From Callipepla californica brunnescens (taxonomy: Eukaryota > Chordata > Aves > Galliformes > Odontophoridae): a stretch of 64,000 nucleotides of DNA. The notes beneath the pieces are model-generated. The model was not told the DNA's origin, did not search any database, and worked only from the letters and a program-made list of their open reading frames with translations. Below are positions 48,891-61,174 of this stretch, piece by piece. The DNA is taken from the NCBI GenBank assembly GCA_023055505.1, contig JALIRH010000094.1, positions 1,117,078 to 1,181,077 of the forward strand. The letters run 5' to 3'. The translations under genes were made by a program, and so were the position numbers. The first letter of the stretch is position 1. Every line of letters begins with the position of its first letter.

Positions 48891-49648
48891 GATCTAATTA
48901 ATTAATGCCACAGATTGTTCCTTAGATCTCTTTAAAATTTCTGAAAGATGTAGTTCTAGTCAGAACTAAGTTTATCTGACTTTGATGAGTTGAATATTCA
49001 AAATTTTTGACTGGAGTCCAAAGGAAAGAAAAAAAGAGAGGGGGAATTTAAAACTATATGTAAAATTCAGCATTGTCTGGGAAGATAACCACTGACACAT
49101 TAAAAAATGGCTCGGTTCCTGTACTGATTTTAATGTTTAATTGTGCAACTGGTGAATAGAATCTTTATGACTAAACTCTGGTGATTCAGTGCTCTCCCAT
49201 TCATTCTGGTGCAAAAATAGTCCTTCACATCAGCTTAAAGCCAGCAGTAAATCTTGTGTCTTCTACATATGAGCTGTATGGTTGGAAAATCTCCATGACC
49301 AGCCTGTATTGTGCATCAGATAATTGAGTTTGGGACTTCTCAGAAGTCAAATATGTTGCTTCAACATAACAAATTATTAAACTTAGTTGAAAGACAGAAA
49401 TAATCCTGAATTTCATGGGTAGGACTGAACTAAATGCTTTCAACGCCCTGTGCATGTCTGTGATAAAATTACAGCTGTGTATGATTTACTTCACGTCTTC
49501 CTTCTGGAAAAGGACTTCTAATTCATGGTATAAAAAAATCCAGATGGGTATGCCTTATTTTACCACAGCCAGTGGAGTGGTTTGTGAATCAAGAACCTAT
49601 GTGGAATCACAGAATCACAAAATGCTTCATGTTAGAACCGACCTTAAA
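48891..49648. repeat. Duplicated block, copy 2
   Basis: Direct repeat of 38936-39650, about 99% identical over the body. It ends at the right with about 35 bases of CR1 3' tail (AATCACAGAATCACAAAATG), after which sequence similarity stops. Identity is lower in these last bases. Copy 1 continues there into a full CR1 3' part, so copy 1 looks like the source. Confidence 0.95.
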
Positions 49649-50389
49649 TACATTAGAAACATACATATAAACAAATAGATCTTATATGAAACAAATACCC
49701 TCAAATCCCTATTGCTTTTTTGCATTTTCTTTTTTTCTCTGTAAAGTCAGCCATTGCTGAGAAAAGTCAAAATATAAATTAGCAAGTAATTTCTTGAGTA
49801 ACCACAGGGAAGGAATTAATATATACTTCAAAACCGAGTCGTGTGTGGTCTTTTTGAATATTTAGTGGTGAAGTTTGTTGCTTTTAAAATTCATTTTCTT
49901 TTCTCATTCTTTATTTTCTTCCTCAGATGCATATGTTCTTCAGTATACATGGCTCTTTCTACATCTCTCTTATAGAGATTTCAGCATGATGAGAAACCCT
50001 GGTATTTGACAGCTACATCTAGAAACCTTCTTAGCTTACATTTGGTGGATTGTTGAACAAGATAAAAGATGCCTAGTGCAACTAGTTTCTCTCAGCATTT
50101 CTGAAAGACTTACTCAGCAATACTGTCATTCAATGAGCTTAAAAATGGGACTGATGGTTAGCCATGAACTATGTAAGCCTTAAATCTTTGTCCTGATGTT
50201 TACTTTACAAGCCTTTTCCATTGATCATCATAAAAGAAGAAATAAAAGATAAAGAACATAAATGTTAGAATCTATTTTTATTTATATACATATATTTAAA
50301 GGACCAGTAACAAGTGTCTGTATCTGTGATGAAACTATCTATCAGTGTTTCTGTTGTCTCCCTCTAGCATAATGACCTCATTCCAGGCT
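49649..50389. other. AT-rich intergenic DNA
   Basis: No gene or clear repeat recognised. Confidence 0.45.
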
Positions 50390-50700
50390 TTACAGTAGTT
50401 TCACTGTGGAAACGTGAAACTGAGGAATCCTTTTGATCTTCAAGTAGTCAATCTTTGTAATATGTTCATGTAAAAAATTCCTCAATTCATTCACTTTTGA
50501 GGTCACCTTATCCTCACACAGGTACCCTACAGTGTGTTTGGTTCGGAAAGTTAAGAACGTGGCAGTGGTGTCAGTTTTCTAAGCATCTGCTTGAAGATCA
50601 TTTGTAGTTTCTTTATTTCCTCTGTGTTGCTTTCCATAGCATCCCCGAGAAGATTCTCCTAGAAAATGAGCTGCAACTTAAAGCTATGTTCGTCCAAATA
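50390..50700 (-). pseudogene. Coding-like, frameshifted minus-strand segment, unrecognised
   Basis: Two adjacent minus-strand frames have natural, helix-like composition. One includes ESNTEEIKKLQMIFKQMLRK and the next KVNELRNFLHEHITKIDYLK. One internal stop and one frameshift near 50550 separate them. The second frame ends at a stop at 50390-50392. This looks like decayed coding sequence, but no family was recognised and chance cannot be ruled out. Confidence 0.25.
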
Positions 50701-50827
50701 TTTTTATACTAGGAGTATTCCTTTGAGTTCTTAAAATCAGTTCTACAAAGGATCAAATCTGCACTCTCTTTCCATTAGTCACCCTCTGAGTCTGTATGTC
50801 TGATTCTGACTCACTAATACTGTTCAA

Positions 50828-51350
50828 AAGAATCACAGAATCAAAGAATTGTAGGGGTTGGAGGGGACCTCAAGAGATCATTGAGTCCAACCCCACTGCC
50901 ATAGCAGCTCCCTAGCCCAGGTTGCGCAGGTAGGTGTCCAGGCAGGTCTTGAATGTCTTCAGAGACAGATATTCCACCACCTCTCTGGTGGAGTCCTGCA
51001 CTGTGAAGAAGCTCCCACACTCATTTGTGCAAAACTTTCTATGCATCATAGAATCATAGAATCATAGAATCATAGAATCATAGAATCATAGAATCATAGG
51101 GGTTGGAAGGGACCTCAAGAGATCATCGAGTCCAACCCCTCCGCCAAAGCAGGTTCCCTACACCAGGTAGATGTAGGTAGTTTGTAGGCATTTCTCCTCG
51201 TCCTATCACTGCACACTACTGAGAAGAGTCTGACCTCATCCCTTTTCCTCCTGCTCCTTTGGTATTTATAGATGTTAATCAGATTCCCTCTGAATCTTCT
51301 TTTTTTCAAGGCTGAACAGACCCAGGTCTCTCAGCCTTTCCTCATAAAAA
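50828..51350 (-). mobile_element. CR1 LINE 3' fragment, interrupted by a younger CR1
   Basis: Reverse CR1. The tail is at 50828-50850, followed by GGTTGGAGGGGACCTCAAGA and 3' sequence to 51043 (ending CTTTCTATG). It resumes at about 51170 (GTAGGTAGTTTGTAGGC, TCGTCCTATCACTGCACACT) and runs to GCCTTTCCTCATAAAAAG near 51350. The two sides join smoothly when the inner copy is removed. Confidence 0.85.
51044..51169 (-). mobile_element. Young CR1 LINE 3' fragment with tandem tail
   Basis: A short CR1 of about 125 bases. Its 3' end has about seven perfect 8-9-base ATCATAGA units (51047-51098), followed by GGGGTTGGAAGGGACCTCAA and CGAGTCCAACCCCT. The intact tail repeats suggest it is the youngest CR1 here. 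Confidence 0.9.
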
Positions 51351-52234
51351 GAAAAATTTTTCAAGCTAATTTTAAAAGGTTTTCTAAACTTGAACTATAA
51401 TTTTCCTTGCATTGCTCCAGTTTATTTCCAAAGAAGAACACTGGTATTTCAATCCATAAATTCACACCTTCCGAACACAAATAAAGAACACAGTGCAGTT
51501 ATACTAAACACAATCAGTCTATGTTTTTCCCATGTAATCAGAGAAAAAATTCCATGGAAACATAATGACATCTCCAAATAAAGGGTAACCTAGTTAAAAA
51601 CCAGGGCTATTAAACATTAAGAGCAGAAGCCTGCAAACAAAATTAGTATTGTTTAGCAGTGCACAAGACTTAGAGGGTCAGCAAGTGTAGAAAAGATCAC
51701 ATACCAATTAGATGGGACACATTAACAGTTTCAGGAACTGCAGCACTATTTCTTGCACTCATGTGACTCAGCATGTTTATTTGGGCATAATACTGAATTT
51801 TTGAAAAATCTGTATGTTGTCAGATCTTGTGCAACTGCCACATGTTACTAAGACTGTCACTCTGAAATGGTTATGGCTCTCATCCACTGTTTGTTTTTAT
51901 TTTTTGTAAAGTAAAAAAATTCCTCAAATGGCAGAACAAGCAAATGCTTGAAATTTATCTGCTGCTAAAAACATGCCTGTTGCTAATTTCACTTTTCACT
52001 TTCAGGATGTTACTGAAATAACTTAGTGGCTAGTATTGGTTCAGAGGGACCTTCTGTTCTCATTGTTGTGGGTTTTTAAAGTTGTTTTGTGAAATAAAGA
52101 TTAACCCTGGTTCAAAATGGGGTGCCTTTGCTGACTTTCCCAATAATATTTTAAAACCTCCAGGCAGCTGCTATCCCATTGTAATAGAAATGTTAACTTT
52201 TTTTTCTTTTTTCTTTTTTTCAGTCTTAATACCC
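51351..52234. other. AT-rich intergenic DNA
   Basis: No gene recognised. A T-rich run lies at about 52198-52220, next to the following CR1 fragment. Confidence 0.45.
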
Positions 52235-52385
52235 AATCCTCTGCAACTGCTCAGAAAGTTAGTGGTGTCTCCTTCTCTGTAGACATTCAAGACCTGCCTA
52301 GATACCTGTGTGATGTGCTGTACGGAAACTGCTTCAGTAGGGGGTTGGACTTGAAGATCCCTTTCATTGTGTGATTCTATGATTC
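52235..52385 (+). mobile_element. CR1 LINE 3' tail fragment
   Basis: It carries GTCTCCTTCTCTGTAGACAT, AGACCTGCCTAGATACCTGT, GGGGTTGGACTTGAAGATCC and the tail GTGATTCTATGATTCCC. Confidence 0.85.
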
Positions 52386-52682
52386 CCAAAGTTTACTGTT
52401 CTGTAAATATCAATGATAATTGCTCACAAAGCTATGAATTGCTTTGTTGTTACTTTGTAGAAGATAAAACACCATAGGTACAAACCAAAGGAACTGATAA
52501 AGTATTCAGCCTGTTTTGCTGTATCCCTTGTTCTTATTACTGCAGCATGCAGCATTCTCTTTAGGCTGCAACATAAATCCTCTAGAGTGGTTTGACATCA
52601 CCTAACACTATCTTTGGGGGGTGTATCTTTTCTCATGGTTATCTCCATCAGTTCTAAAGGTAGGTAACCTCTCTTCCTCCCA

Positions 52683-52876
52683 TAGCAGAGAGGTTGAAAT
52701 TAAATGATCTTTAAGGCCGCTTGGAACCCAAACCTTTCTATGATTCTCTGTTCAAAAGCCATCTGGACATGGTCTTGGCCATGTCCAGGACACTACTTTT
52801 CGAGATGTTCTTGCTTGAGCATGAGGGTTGGAATAGATGACCTCCAGTGGTTCCTCAATCATTCTGTGACTCTGTT
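52683..52876 (+). mobile_element. Two adjacent CR1 LINE 3' tails
   Basis: The first tail (52683-52753) reads AATTAAATGATCTTTAAGGC to CTATGATTCTCTG. A second copy of another subfamily follows at once (52754-52876), with CATCTGGACATGGTCTTGG, GATGACCTCCAGTGG and the end ATTCTGTGACTCTG. Both are in forward orientation. Confidence 0.8.
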
Positions 52877-52929
52877 ATTTCATGTAAACTTATTTACCTT
52901 CTGTTATTTCATGTAAACTTATTTACCTT
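52872..52929. repeat. Perfect 29-bp tandem duplication
   Basis: Units 52872-52900 and 52901-52929 are identical, each starting CTGTTATTTCATGTAAAC. The first begins inside the CR1 tail end. Confidence 0.95.
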
Positions 52930-55429
52930 CACTGAAGGGTTAATAATGTGCACACCAGCATCACAGTTTCTTTCAGCTTCTAAACTTCTAGTAGAATGAA
53001 TTGCTCATGAAATATGACTATTATTTTTAGAGCTGTTTAGTACTGGTTGACCTTGTATAAAGACAGTCTAGAACATAATCTGGGCAATGTGTCTTGAAAA
53101 GATACCCCAACATACTAAGTGCAGAATGCAAAATGGAGATTAACTTTGCTTTTACTGGGACCTGGTGCATATCTGGATTCTGCTTATCAAGCATTTTTCA
53201 TGCTGTGGTATGCATGTATTTTGGGGGACATCACATTTAAGCTATGCAAAGAATTCACTTAAAAAGTGTTCTCTTGGAGAGGTGTGGTCTGGCACCATTT
53301 TTCACCCTGCTGTTTCTGGAATGCCCTTTAACCCTGTTACATTTTGTCATCATGCAAAGATGCATGTTTGGAATTCCTGGGTACATTTTCCAGAATTAAT
53401 TAATGGAGACTCTAAGGAGATTCAGTGAAGCAAAGAACCTTCTGACTCTTGCATTGTTAAACACAACCCTGCAGGAATAGGGCTTCATACACATAGGTTA
53501 AATAATGTACAAACAGGTGACACACTTCTAACACAGTTATTAGCTGCTACTTCTCATCAAGTGCTTCATCTATTTTGCTGAAGAAATAATGGCTTATTAT
53601 GGGAGACCATGAGATGCTGTTTCACAGAAAGCTATCCTAGATGTCTCAGTGAATTATTAACATGGCATCATGGCAGGTACTCTATTTCTCTCACTTCTGA
53701 TAATTAGTAGAAACTCAGCACTCAGTAATACTGCCTTTGTTAAATGCCTGCAGCATGAGGTAAGGCTGTAGGATTAAGTACAACATTTTGTGGTCTCATA
53801 CATAGTGTAGCAGGGATCAGCCTTCAGAGGAAAAATACTGGATTACTCACTTTTTCTCCTCTTTCCACCCAACCAGTATATGAAATTTAGATAAGCTTTA
53901 CTGTGACACTTACCAGGACTGACATGATATTCACACTTGTGCCAAACTCTTTCCATACAGATTTTAGCATAATCACTCCTGGTTCATTTAAGTATAGATG
54001 AGTGTGAATTAAGTTTTATGCCATATTTTTATAGGCTTCCATTACCCTTCACTCCAGCAAAAAAAAAAAAAAAAAAAAACACAAAAAAACTGTCAGAGAG
54101 AATAACAGAGATTCTTTCTGACTTTGGGGTGAGGTTTTCCTTGTTTCCCAATAGAAGTGAACTTCACAGTGAATCCCAGGATATTAAGAAACTGTCACAT
54201 GGTACCAAGGAAGGCCGTGTACATGGCATTAGCTCTCCAAAAAGGAGAGACAAAGAATAGGGAGGAACAAAGGAACTGGGACTAGGGAATGCAAAGTTGT
54301 CCTTTGTAGTATAATTTGTTAAGTCAGTTATGTCAGAGAAGAGCAGATATTCAACTCTGTCTTGGCAAAATAGTTGTGTCCATTGTAACTTGCTGCAAAT
54401 AGGTACATGTGGTACAGTGCCATTGAGAATTTAAGAGTTCATATCAAGTTGGAACAAGGCTCTCAGGCATTGCAGGCTTATCACTGTGACTAAGACAAAC
54501 TGAGAAGTCAACAAATCACCACTGGAGGATCTTCCAGATTATAAGCAACCTATACCTTCCAATAAGTGCGAATAGTTTGTGTCTTTGATAATGTTTGCAA
54601 TGGATTGATTGTTGCAAAAACTATACAATTTTCTTATAAATATTGCTAGGAACTACAACTCCAAATAAAGTTTAACTCTGCATTCGCCACTCGTTTGAAG
54701 AAAGAACCTTGGGAGTTTTGAAAAGAAAAAAGCTTTCATCAGCTGCTGTGTGTCCTTCCTGCGTGTCTGTACATACATACCACACAAGTATAGTAGGCAT
54801 ATATGTAGGTATATTGTACTAAGAATATTTTTATTCTTAGCCATTTCTCCTGAAGAAGTCATGCTAATGAGACTTTTAAATTAACATTTTAAGCTAATTT
54901 CAGTTGTTAATAATCAATTCCCTTTTTCTGCTAGGTTGAAATAATTACAATTCTGCATCCAAATGGAACCTAGTTATTAGAACCATTTAATTCCAGGCTG
55001 AATGTTCATGACTCTTTTCAAGTGGTAAACTAGGTTCCAGATACGTCGCCTCCTGTGTGAATACAACACAATTGTGTTGACAAGAACAGCCATGCCCCCT
55101 ACATAGCATAGCAAGACAGTTTTTGTTTTCCACTTACAGTGCCCCATTCTCTCTGTGGATTTTAGGAAGAGCAGACTAACCCTACCCATTAAGCTTTGGG
55201 TTTCGAACAACACTCTAATACTGATACCATAATTAGATTAACCTGGATACAAATTCAGTGTCTGCCTTCAGGTGATTCAATTATGGCATCTTTTGAGCAA
55301 AGTAATTAAAAGTACCTGAAACATGTATGTAATTTTTATTTCTTTTAGGTTAAACACAAACTTCAACATAAATATAGATGTATTATTTTCAGTCAGGACA
55401 TACATCCTAAGATAACTTCAGTTAATCCT
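52930..55429. other. AT-rich intergenic DNA
   Basis: No gene recognised. A run of about 21 A lies at 54059-54079, without a retrogene upstream that I could recognise. Confidence 0.45.
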
Positions 55430-56015
55430 ACTTAGCCAATGGTATCCTGGCTTGTATCAGAAACAGCATTGCCAGTGGGAACAGTGAAGTGATCAATCCT
55501 CTGTATTCAGCTCTAGTGAAGTTGCAGCTTGAGTGTTCAGTTTTGAGCCCCTCAATGCAGGAAAGACATCGAGGCCCTGGAGCACATTCAGAAAAGGACA
55601 GTGAAGCTGATGAGGGGTCTGGAGCACAAGTCTTACAAGAAGCAGTTGAGGGAACTGGGATTGTGTAGTCCGGAGTAAAGGAGGCTCAGGAATGATTGCT
55701 TTTTACAATTTCCTGAAATGTGGTGGGATGGGGGTCAGCCTCTTCTCCCACATAACTAGCAGTAGGACTAGAGGAATGGCCTCAAGTTGCACCAGGGGAA
55801 ATTCAGATTGGACATTAGGAAAAAAATTCAAAAGAGTGGCCAGGAGCTGGAATAGGCTGCCCAGGGAGGTGGTGGTCACTGTTCCTACAGGTGTTCAAAA
55901 ATGCTTAGATGTTGTCACTGAGGGAAATAGTAGGGAAATATTGTTGACAGATGGATGGTTAAATTGGATGATCTTGGACATCATTTCCAATCTTGGTGAT
56001 TCTGTGAATAAAAAT
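55430..56015 (+). mobile_element. CR1 LINE 3' fragment
   Basis: Forward CR1. It carries ATGGTATCCTGGCTTGTATC, GGAACAGTGAAGTGATCAAT, GGAAAGACATCGAGGCCCTG, GGCCTCAAGTTGCACCAGGG, and the end CTTGGTGATTCTGTGAAT. It is a subfamily related to the insertion at 46.97 kb. Confidence 0.95.
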
Positions 56016-59000
56016 AATTTTTGGATTGTCCAGTGGGAATTCATCTGAGACAGTCTTTGTGTTGTTGCCTTCCATCTGACTGTATTGCAAGTGTTGGTTC
56101 AGGTTTGGTTATAGTAATTACAATAAAAATTCCTGATAATTTTCAGATTATATTTCAGCAGATTCCCTAAAATGAATTTAATAATTTTAATATATTTTCT
56201 ATTAAATATGTACCAATACCAGAAGTTCTATAATTACTACAAGTAATGCTTTTCTTGATTGTCTCAATGTAGCAACAAAAAAGAAAATTGAATTAAAGGT
56301 TGACATCTTTTCCTTGGCCTCTAGAGAAGGACTGAAAAATATGTGCCTAGCAGAATGCACTTTCAAAAGTTTCGAAATTGCTAGTGTAAAAATCCCAACT
56401 GGAAAGGTTTTTTTTGTTTTGTTTTGTTTTTTGACTCCTCACTAGGTAAAAATCAAACCAACCAAGAGTAAAAGTTTCATGCTATCATAGTGTAATCTAA
56501 GAGTATTCCCTGAAGAATAAGCCATTCTACTGTTACTACTTTAAATTAAATTTTACCTAGGACCACCACTCAGGCATGATTACTTTAATTTGCTTTAAAA
56601 CACAGTATCCCCTCTCTCCAACTGTAGATAGCTATGGCAGAATTGCACCTGTGTACTGCACAGAGTGGAGGGGTAGCAAATGAATTAACAGTGCTTTCAG
56701 TCTAGTCATGAATGTGGGTAGGTAAGTCACATTCTAGCAGGCCTTTTTTTTTTTTTTTAACGTATCTTTGAGGTTTTTGGTGATTTTTCTTGTTTGTTTG
56801 TTTGTTTATTCTTCTCTATTCTTCCTTCTTCTTTCTTCTTTCTCTTTCCTACTCTATTATATACTTTCTTTCTTAGTTTCTTTCTTTTTCTTTTTCCCAA
56901 CAGATTTATGCCGATATATTCAGAGAATGTCAAGGGAAATGAGGAGGCCATATCACCTATATTTGCCCCATTTTAATCAATCTCACCGGGCCCATACCTG
57001 GAATGTCTGAATTTGGGTGATTTACATGTGTAGCCGAGCCTGCAGGGGCCCACTGATGGACAGGTTCAAGTACATTTTTGGAGGAAAGTAAAAAATGTAT
57101 GATATTGAGGAAATAGTTACATTTCCATCTGTCTACTTAGGGGTAGTGCTTTATCCTGCGTATCTAGTTGCAACTATGCATGAGGTTTGTATTTTCTAGT
57201 TAGAACAAAGGTATGTAGGAACTTTTAACTAGACACAGAAAAGCATTCTTTGTTACAGTTCACCGAACTAGCCCATCTCATTTGTGAATCATTAATGATA
57301 CTGACTGCTGGGTAAATTTACTTTGGCTGTAAATCTATTAATGGCATGGGAAGATACAGTAGAATGATTTTTCATACCTTCCTTCTAAATGAGAGCATTA
57401 TACTTTCAGGGAAGACAGACACAAAATTTGAATTAACCTTTTGGAAGAAGAAACAGCAATCTTAAAAATCTAGCGTTTTTCATTCTACAGTACAATTACC
57501 ATTCTATTTCCTGCAGCTTTAAATTGCAGTGAGTGAGTATACAAAGTCATATATAAACTGCCCATGTTAAGACTGCTGATTATATGAGAAACTTTTCTAA
57601 GCTGATTCTTGAGCAGGCTTATTTACAATGGTTAACAGATAGAGTTTTAAAATATTTTTATACAGCGGGTACTTTATGTATTTGATATTATTTTGAGTGA
57701 CAATCTGATCAGGGTAGGAAACAGCAAGATCCTTATGGAGTCAGAATATGAAGAAGCATCACAGCATTTTCCTGATTTGCTTGAGGATCATACGCTAGGA
57801 AAATGGATATTTTGTTTTCATATAGAAGTAGTCACTCTAGCTTAAAATGCAATACATATTTTAATTATATGCAATAAATAAGGATAAGTAGAACAGAAGA
57901 ATGTTGGGTTTATTTGCTTGTCTTTCCATAGGACCTAGTTCTATAGTGATGGAGCTCTATTAAACTACTTTTCACCAGGACACATTAGTTATGGATACAG
58001 GAAGAGAGTGCAGCTGTGGCACAAGTGGATGGGAGAACTGTAACTAAGTATGAACAATTTCCATCTCATGACAAATCTGATGTCTAATGGGATTTTCACT
58101 TGCATTCAGAAGTGATGTGCTTTGCAGGAAGTTAATTGTCATCTAATTTCTCTGTTATCCTGTGCTATTTTGCCATAGGAGAGGCTGCAGGGCATCGTGA
58201 AATAATCAGCCATCGCAGGCAATCAATCCAAGAGAAGCACATGGCTTTGAGGTATTTCGTGTTACAGTCCACTGTGTACAGAACTGGTATGCTTCTCATG
58301 TTATGGGCTGTCTCTAACAAAGAGAAAAACTGAATGGTGAAAGAATAAATTCACTAAATCACAGTTCTTCAGGGTAGTTCACAGTGTTTTCTATGCCATG
58401 GGGAAAGTCTCCTAAATTAAACTAAGAAGTAGTGTGAGAATTCACTGGGCAGAGATCATTTGTGGTAAACCACTCCTAAAGTCACTCACATACTAGTCAG
58501 CGAATTTGGGCTTACTAGTTTTGGTTCTGTTCGTGATTGATTCAGAGTCAACCTTGCTAATAATTTTGTAATAAAATCAAACTTTGATCATTACTTTCAA
58601 AGGGCTTCAAAAACACACCTTTTCCTCACTTTTAGGGAAGTATTTGACTGTTTCTCACCCCATCTCACACTGTTAATGCCACTTCAATCTTATTTAAAAA
58701 TTTAAGAACATTGCATAAGAATAATTTGAGTTTTTATTTTCTTCTTAGATTTCTAGTCTAATTTATGGATGTGGATCTTTGTCTTCCTAAGCATGCTGGA
58801 TTTTCAGGATGTGTTTTGGACAGTGTAGACATCAGCAGACATCAACTTCAGTATCTATCTGTTGTCAGCATTTTCCTTAATGCATAGTAAAAATAGTCTT
58901 TTCCTCATATTATATGCTCTGAAACAACTTCTTAATTGCTAGAGTATGTTAGAAACATTGCTGTAGCCAAACAGAAAAACAAAACTGTACTTGATAAAGT

Positions 59001-59232
59001 TTGATTGGAGAAGAAATATATTGAAGAAGAAACCAACAAAAATAACCACTGCACAAAAATGGAATTAAATGTTCCTCCTCTATTTGTGCCTCCACTTGGA
59101 GTATAAATATAAAGAGGCATTCACTTCTCTCCTTAAATCTCTAGCTTCACTGTACCTATACTTAAATTCAGTCTTAAAACTCTTGCCCAAGTATTATTTA
59201 GAAGAAATATATATATGTATACATATACATAT

Positions 59233-59264
<32 letters not shown>

Positions 59265-61174
59265 CCACTTATTCCTAATTATTCTAATGTACAGAAATAC
59301 TAGTGGTGAAGGACAATGATTGGAGCAGTCCTCTTAAGGGCACCTCAAAATAAGTCATTCTAATAACTATGTCACTGAGATAGATTTTCAGTTTTATTTT
59401 GTACTATGTCCATACACCCTTCTTTTTACCTTTTGCATTAAAAAAATAAGAAACAGGATAAAAATAACTTACTATTATATGAAAAATAACTGTAACAAAG
59501 CACAAAAATTACATACACTAATAGAGAAAAAAATGTAATTATTTTGAAAATTTATTTTCATGGTACATGACAGATATGACTTTAGAATAAATGTCATCCA
59601 GATATATAGTATGGCAAATGGACTTCATAGCTGTATATGTGAGAATGTATAAATATGTAGAAAAATTTATTCCTGCTTTCTCTTCTCAACAAAGTGCTTT
59701 GTGTGAAAATCATTACACAAGCTACTGAATAAAAATTTTACACAAACAACAAAAAGTGCTATTTGAATTTTTTTTTCTATAAAATTACACAAGAAAAAGA
59801 GAATTAACAGTTAAAATGTAATTTTCATATTTACATCTCTTCAGAGAAAGTTGAAAATACAATATGATTTGACAGATAGTGCCTGGAATGAAAAACTTCA
59901 ACATCCAGTATGAGTAAACAATACCTATGTGTATGCATGTATAAATATATATATACACAGAGAAGGAGATCCAAATACATGCACTTCCATGTGTTCAAAT
60001 GCTCACACAAATATCCATTGTTCTATCTGAATTTTCAGATCCAGAGTAGACCCATTTCTCATGCAATGAGTCTGAAAACAAAGAAGCGTATGAAAGAATC
60101 AATGTAAATAATTTCATTACAATGTCATTTAACGTCCATAGTCTAAAATTTAAACTTCATCTTTTAGATCAGAATCCCTTTTGAGAATTAACATTATACA
60201 GCAACTAGAAAAATAACATAATATTCACTGAGGCACAAGTATTTGCAGGTAAGTAGGTAACTGGCATTACACTACATATTTTTACAAGCACCATTTTTCT
60301 TTATAACATGATAAACACAATATCCTACTTCAATATTCAAAATACATGAGATAAAATATGGTTTTGGTATTTTTTTGTTTTGTTTTGTTTTTCAATGCAA
60401 TTGTGCTTAGTAATTATTAATCTTCCAAATTGGGTCTTACTGGAAAAAGAATAATGAAATAATCAGAAAGAATCCCCCTTGTCTATGACACAGAAGTAAA
60501 CAACAGAATACCATTCTGTAGACTAGTGACCCACAGTTATGTGCTTAATTTGAAGGTACAGCTTCTTTTTAAGACTAAGAATCATAGAAAGCTGTACATT
60601 GTAAATGTATATGTATAAGTTACATATCTGTGTGTATGAAAGAATGAATGATTTACAAGTTTCCTTTTTCAGATGTAACTGATGAATGCAAAAATTACAC
60701 TCTTTTTGAATTCTGTCTTCCTGATTTCCATTTGATCAGCCTCACCCATGACTTGAAAGCCCTCTCACTGGACAACTTGTGCAATCGGCTATCAGAAGAA
60801 ATATTTCAGAAGTTCAAATAATCAAGGTGGTCAGTAGCAATACTTCAGTATTGTACACAGCAACTGAGAAATTCTGGATAATAATGTGGATAGAAGAATC
60901 TTGAAGTGTTTCTATATATACAAAAGTACAAATTTACATATACACACTTCTGTATACACTAGGCCCACTTATGCTCTATTGACTTTGGAAGAAATAAGTA
61001 TAGTCCTACAAATTTGAAGTGTTCAGCAAGCCTAGTTACTCCTGCTGAATGTAATTACACATGTGCAGAGATCACAGAGTAGGCTTTAAGAAAGCACAAC
61101 ATTAACGCTTTACTAAAGTAAAGGCCTAATGATATACTAATGCAAATGGGCTGTATTTTCTTCCCATGTTTCTT
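56016..61174. other. AT-rich intergenic DNA with low-complexity runs
   Basis: No gene recognised. (GTTTT)n lies at about 56408-56432 and again at about 60373-60392. A run of T lies at 56744-56758. TTTG repeats with a long pyrimidine-rich tract lie at 56788-56902, ending in an acceptor-like CCCAACAG. An AT/AC microsatellite lies at 59207-59264. Confidence 0.5.
59207..59264. repeat. Compound (AT)n(AC)n(AT)n microsatellite
   Basis: AT-rich repeats with TATAC variants, then about nine AC units at 59233-59250, then AT units to 59264. Confidence 0.9.

Noticed and set aside
51047..51098. Regular short direct repeats resembling a CRISPR array
   Set aside because: The units are 8-9 bases with no spacers. 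They are the 3' tail of a CR1.
54059..54079. Poly(A) run as the mark of a processed retrogene
   Set aside because: No recognisable spliced coding sequence lies upstream and no flanking duplication was seen.
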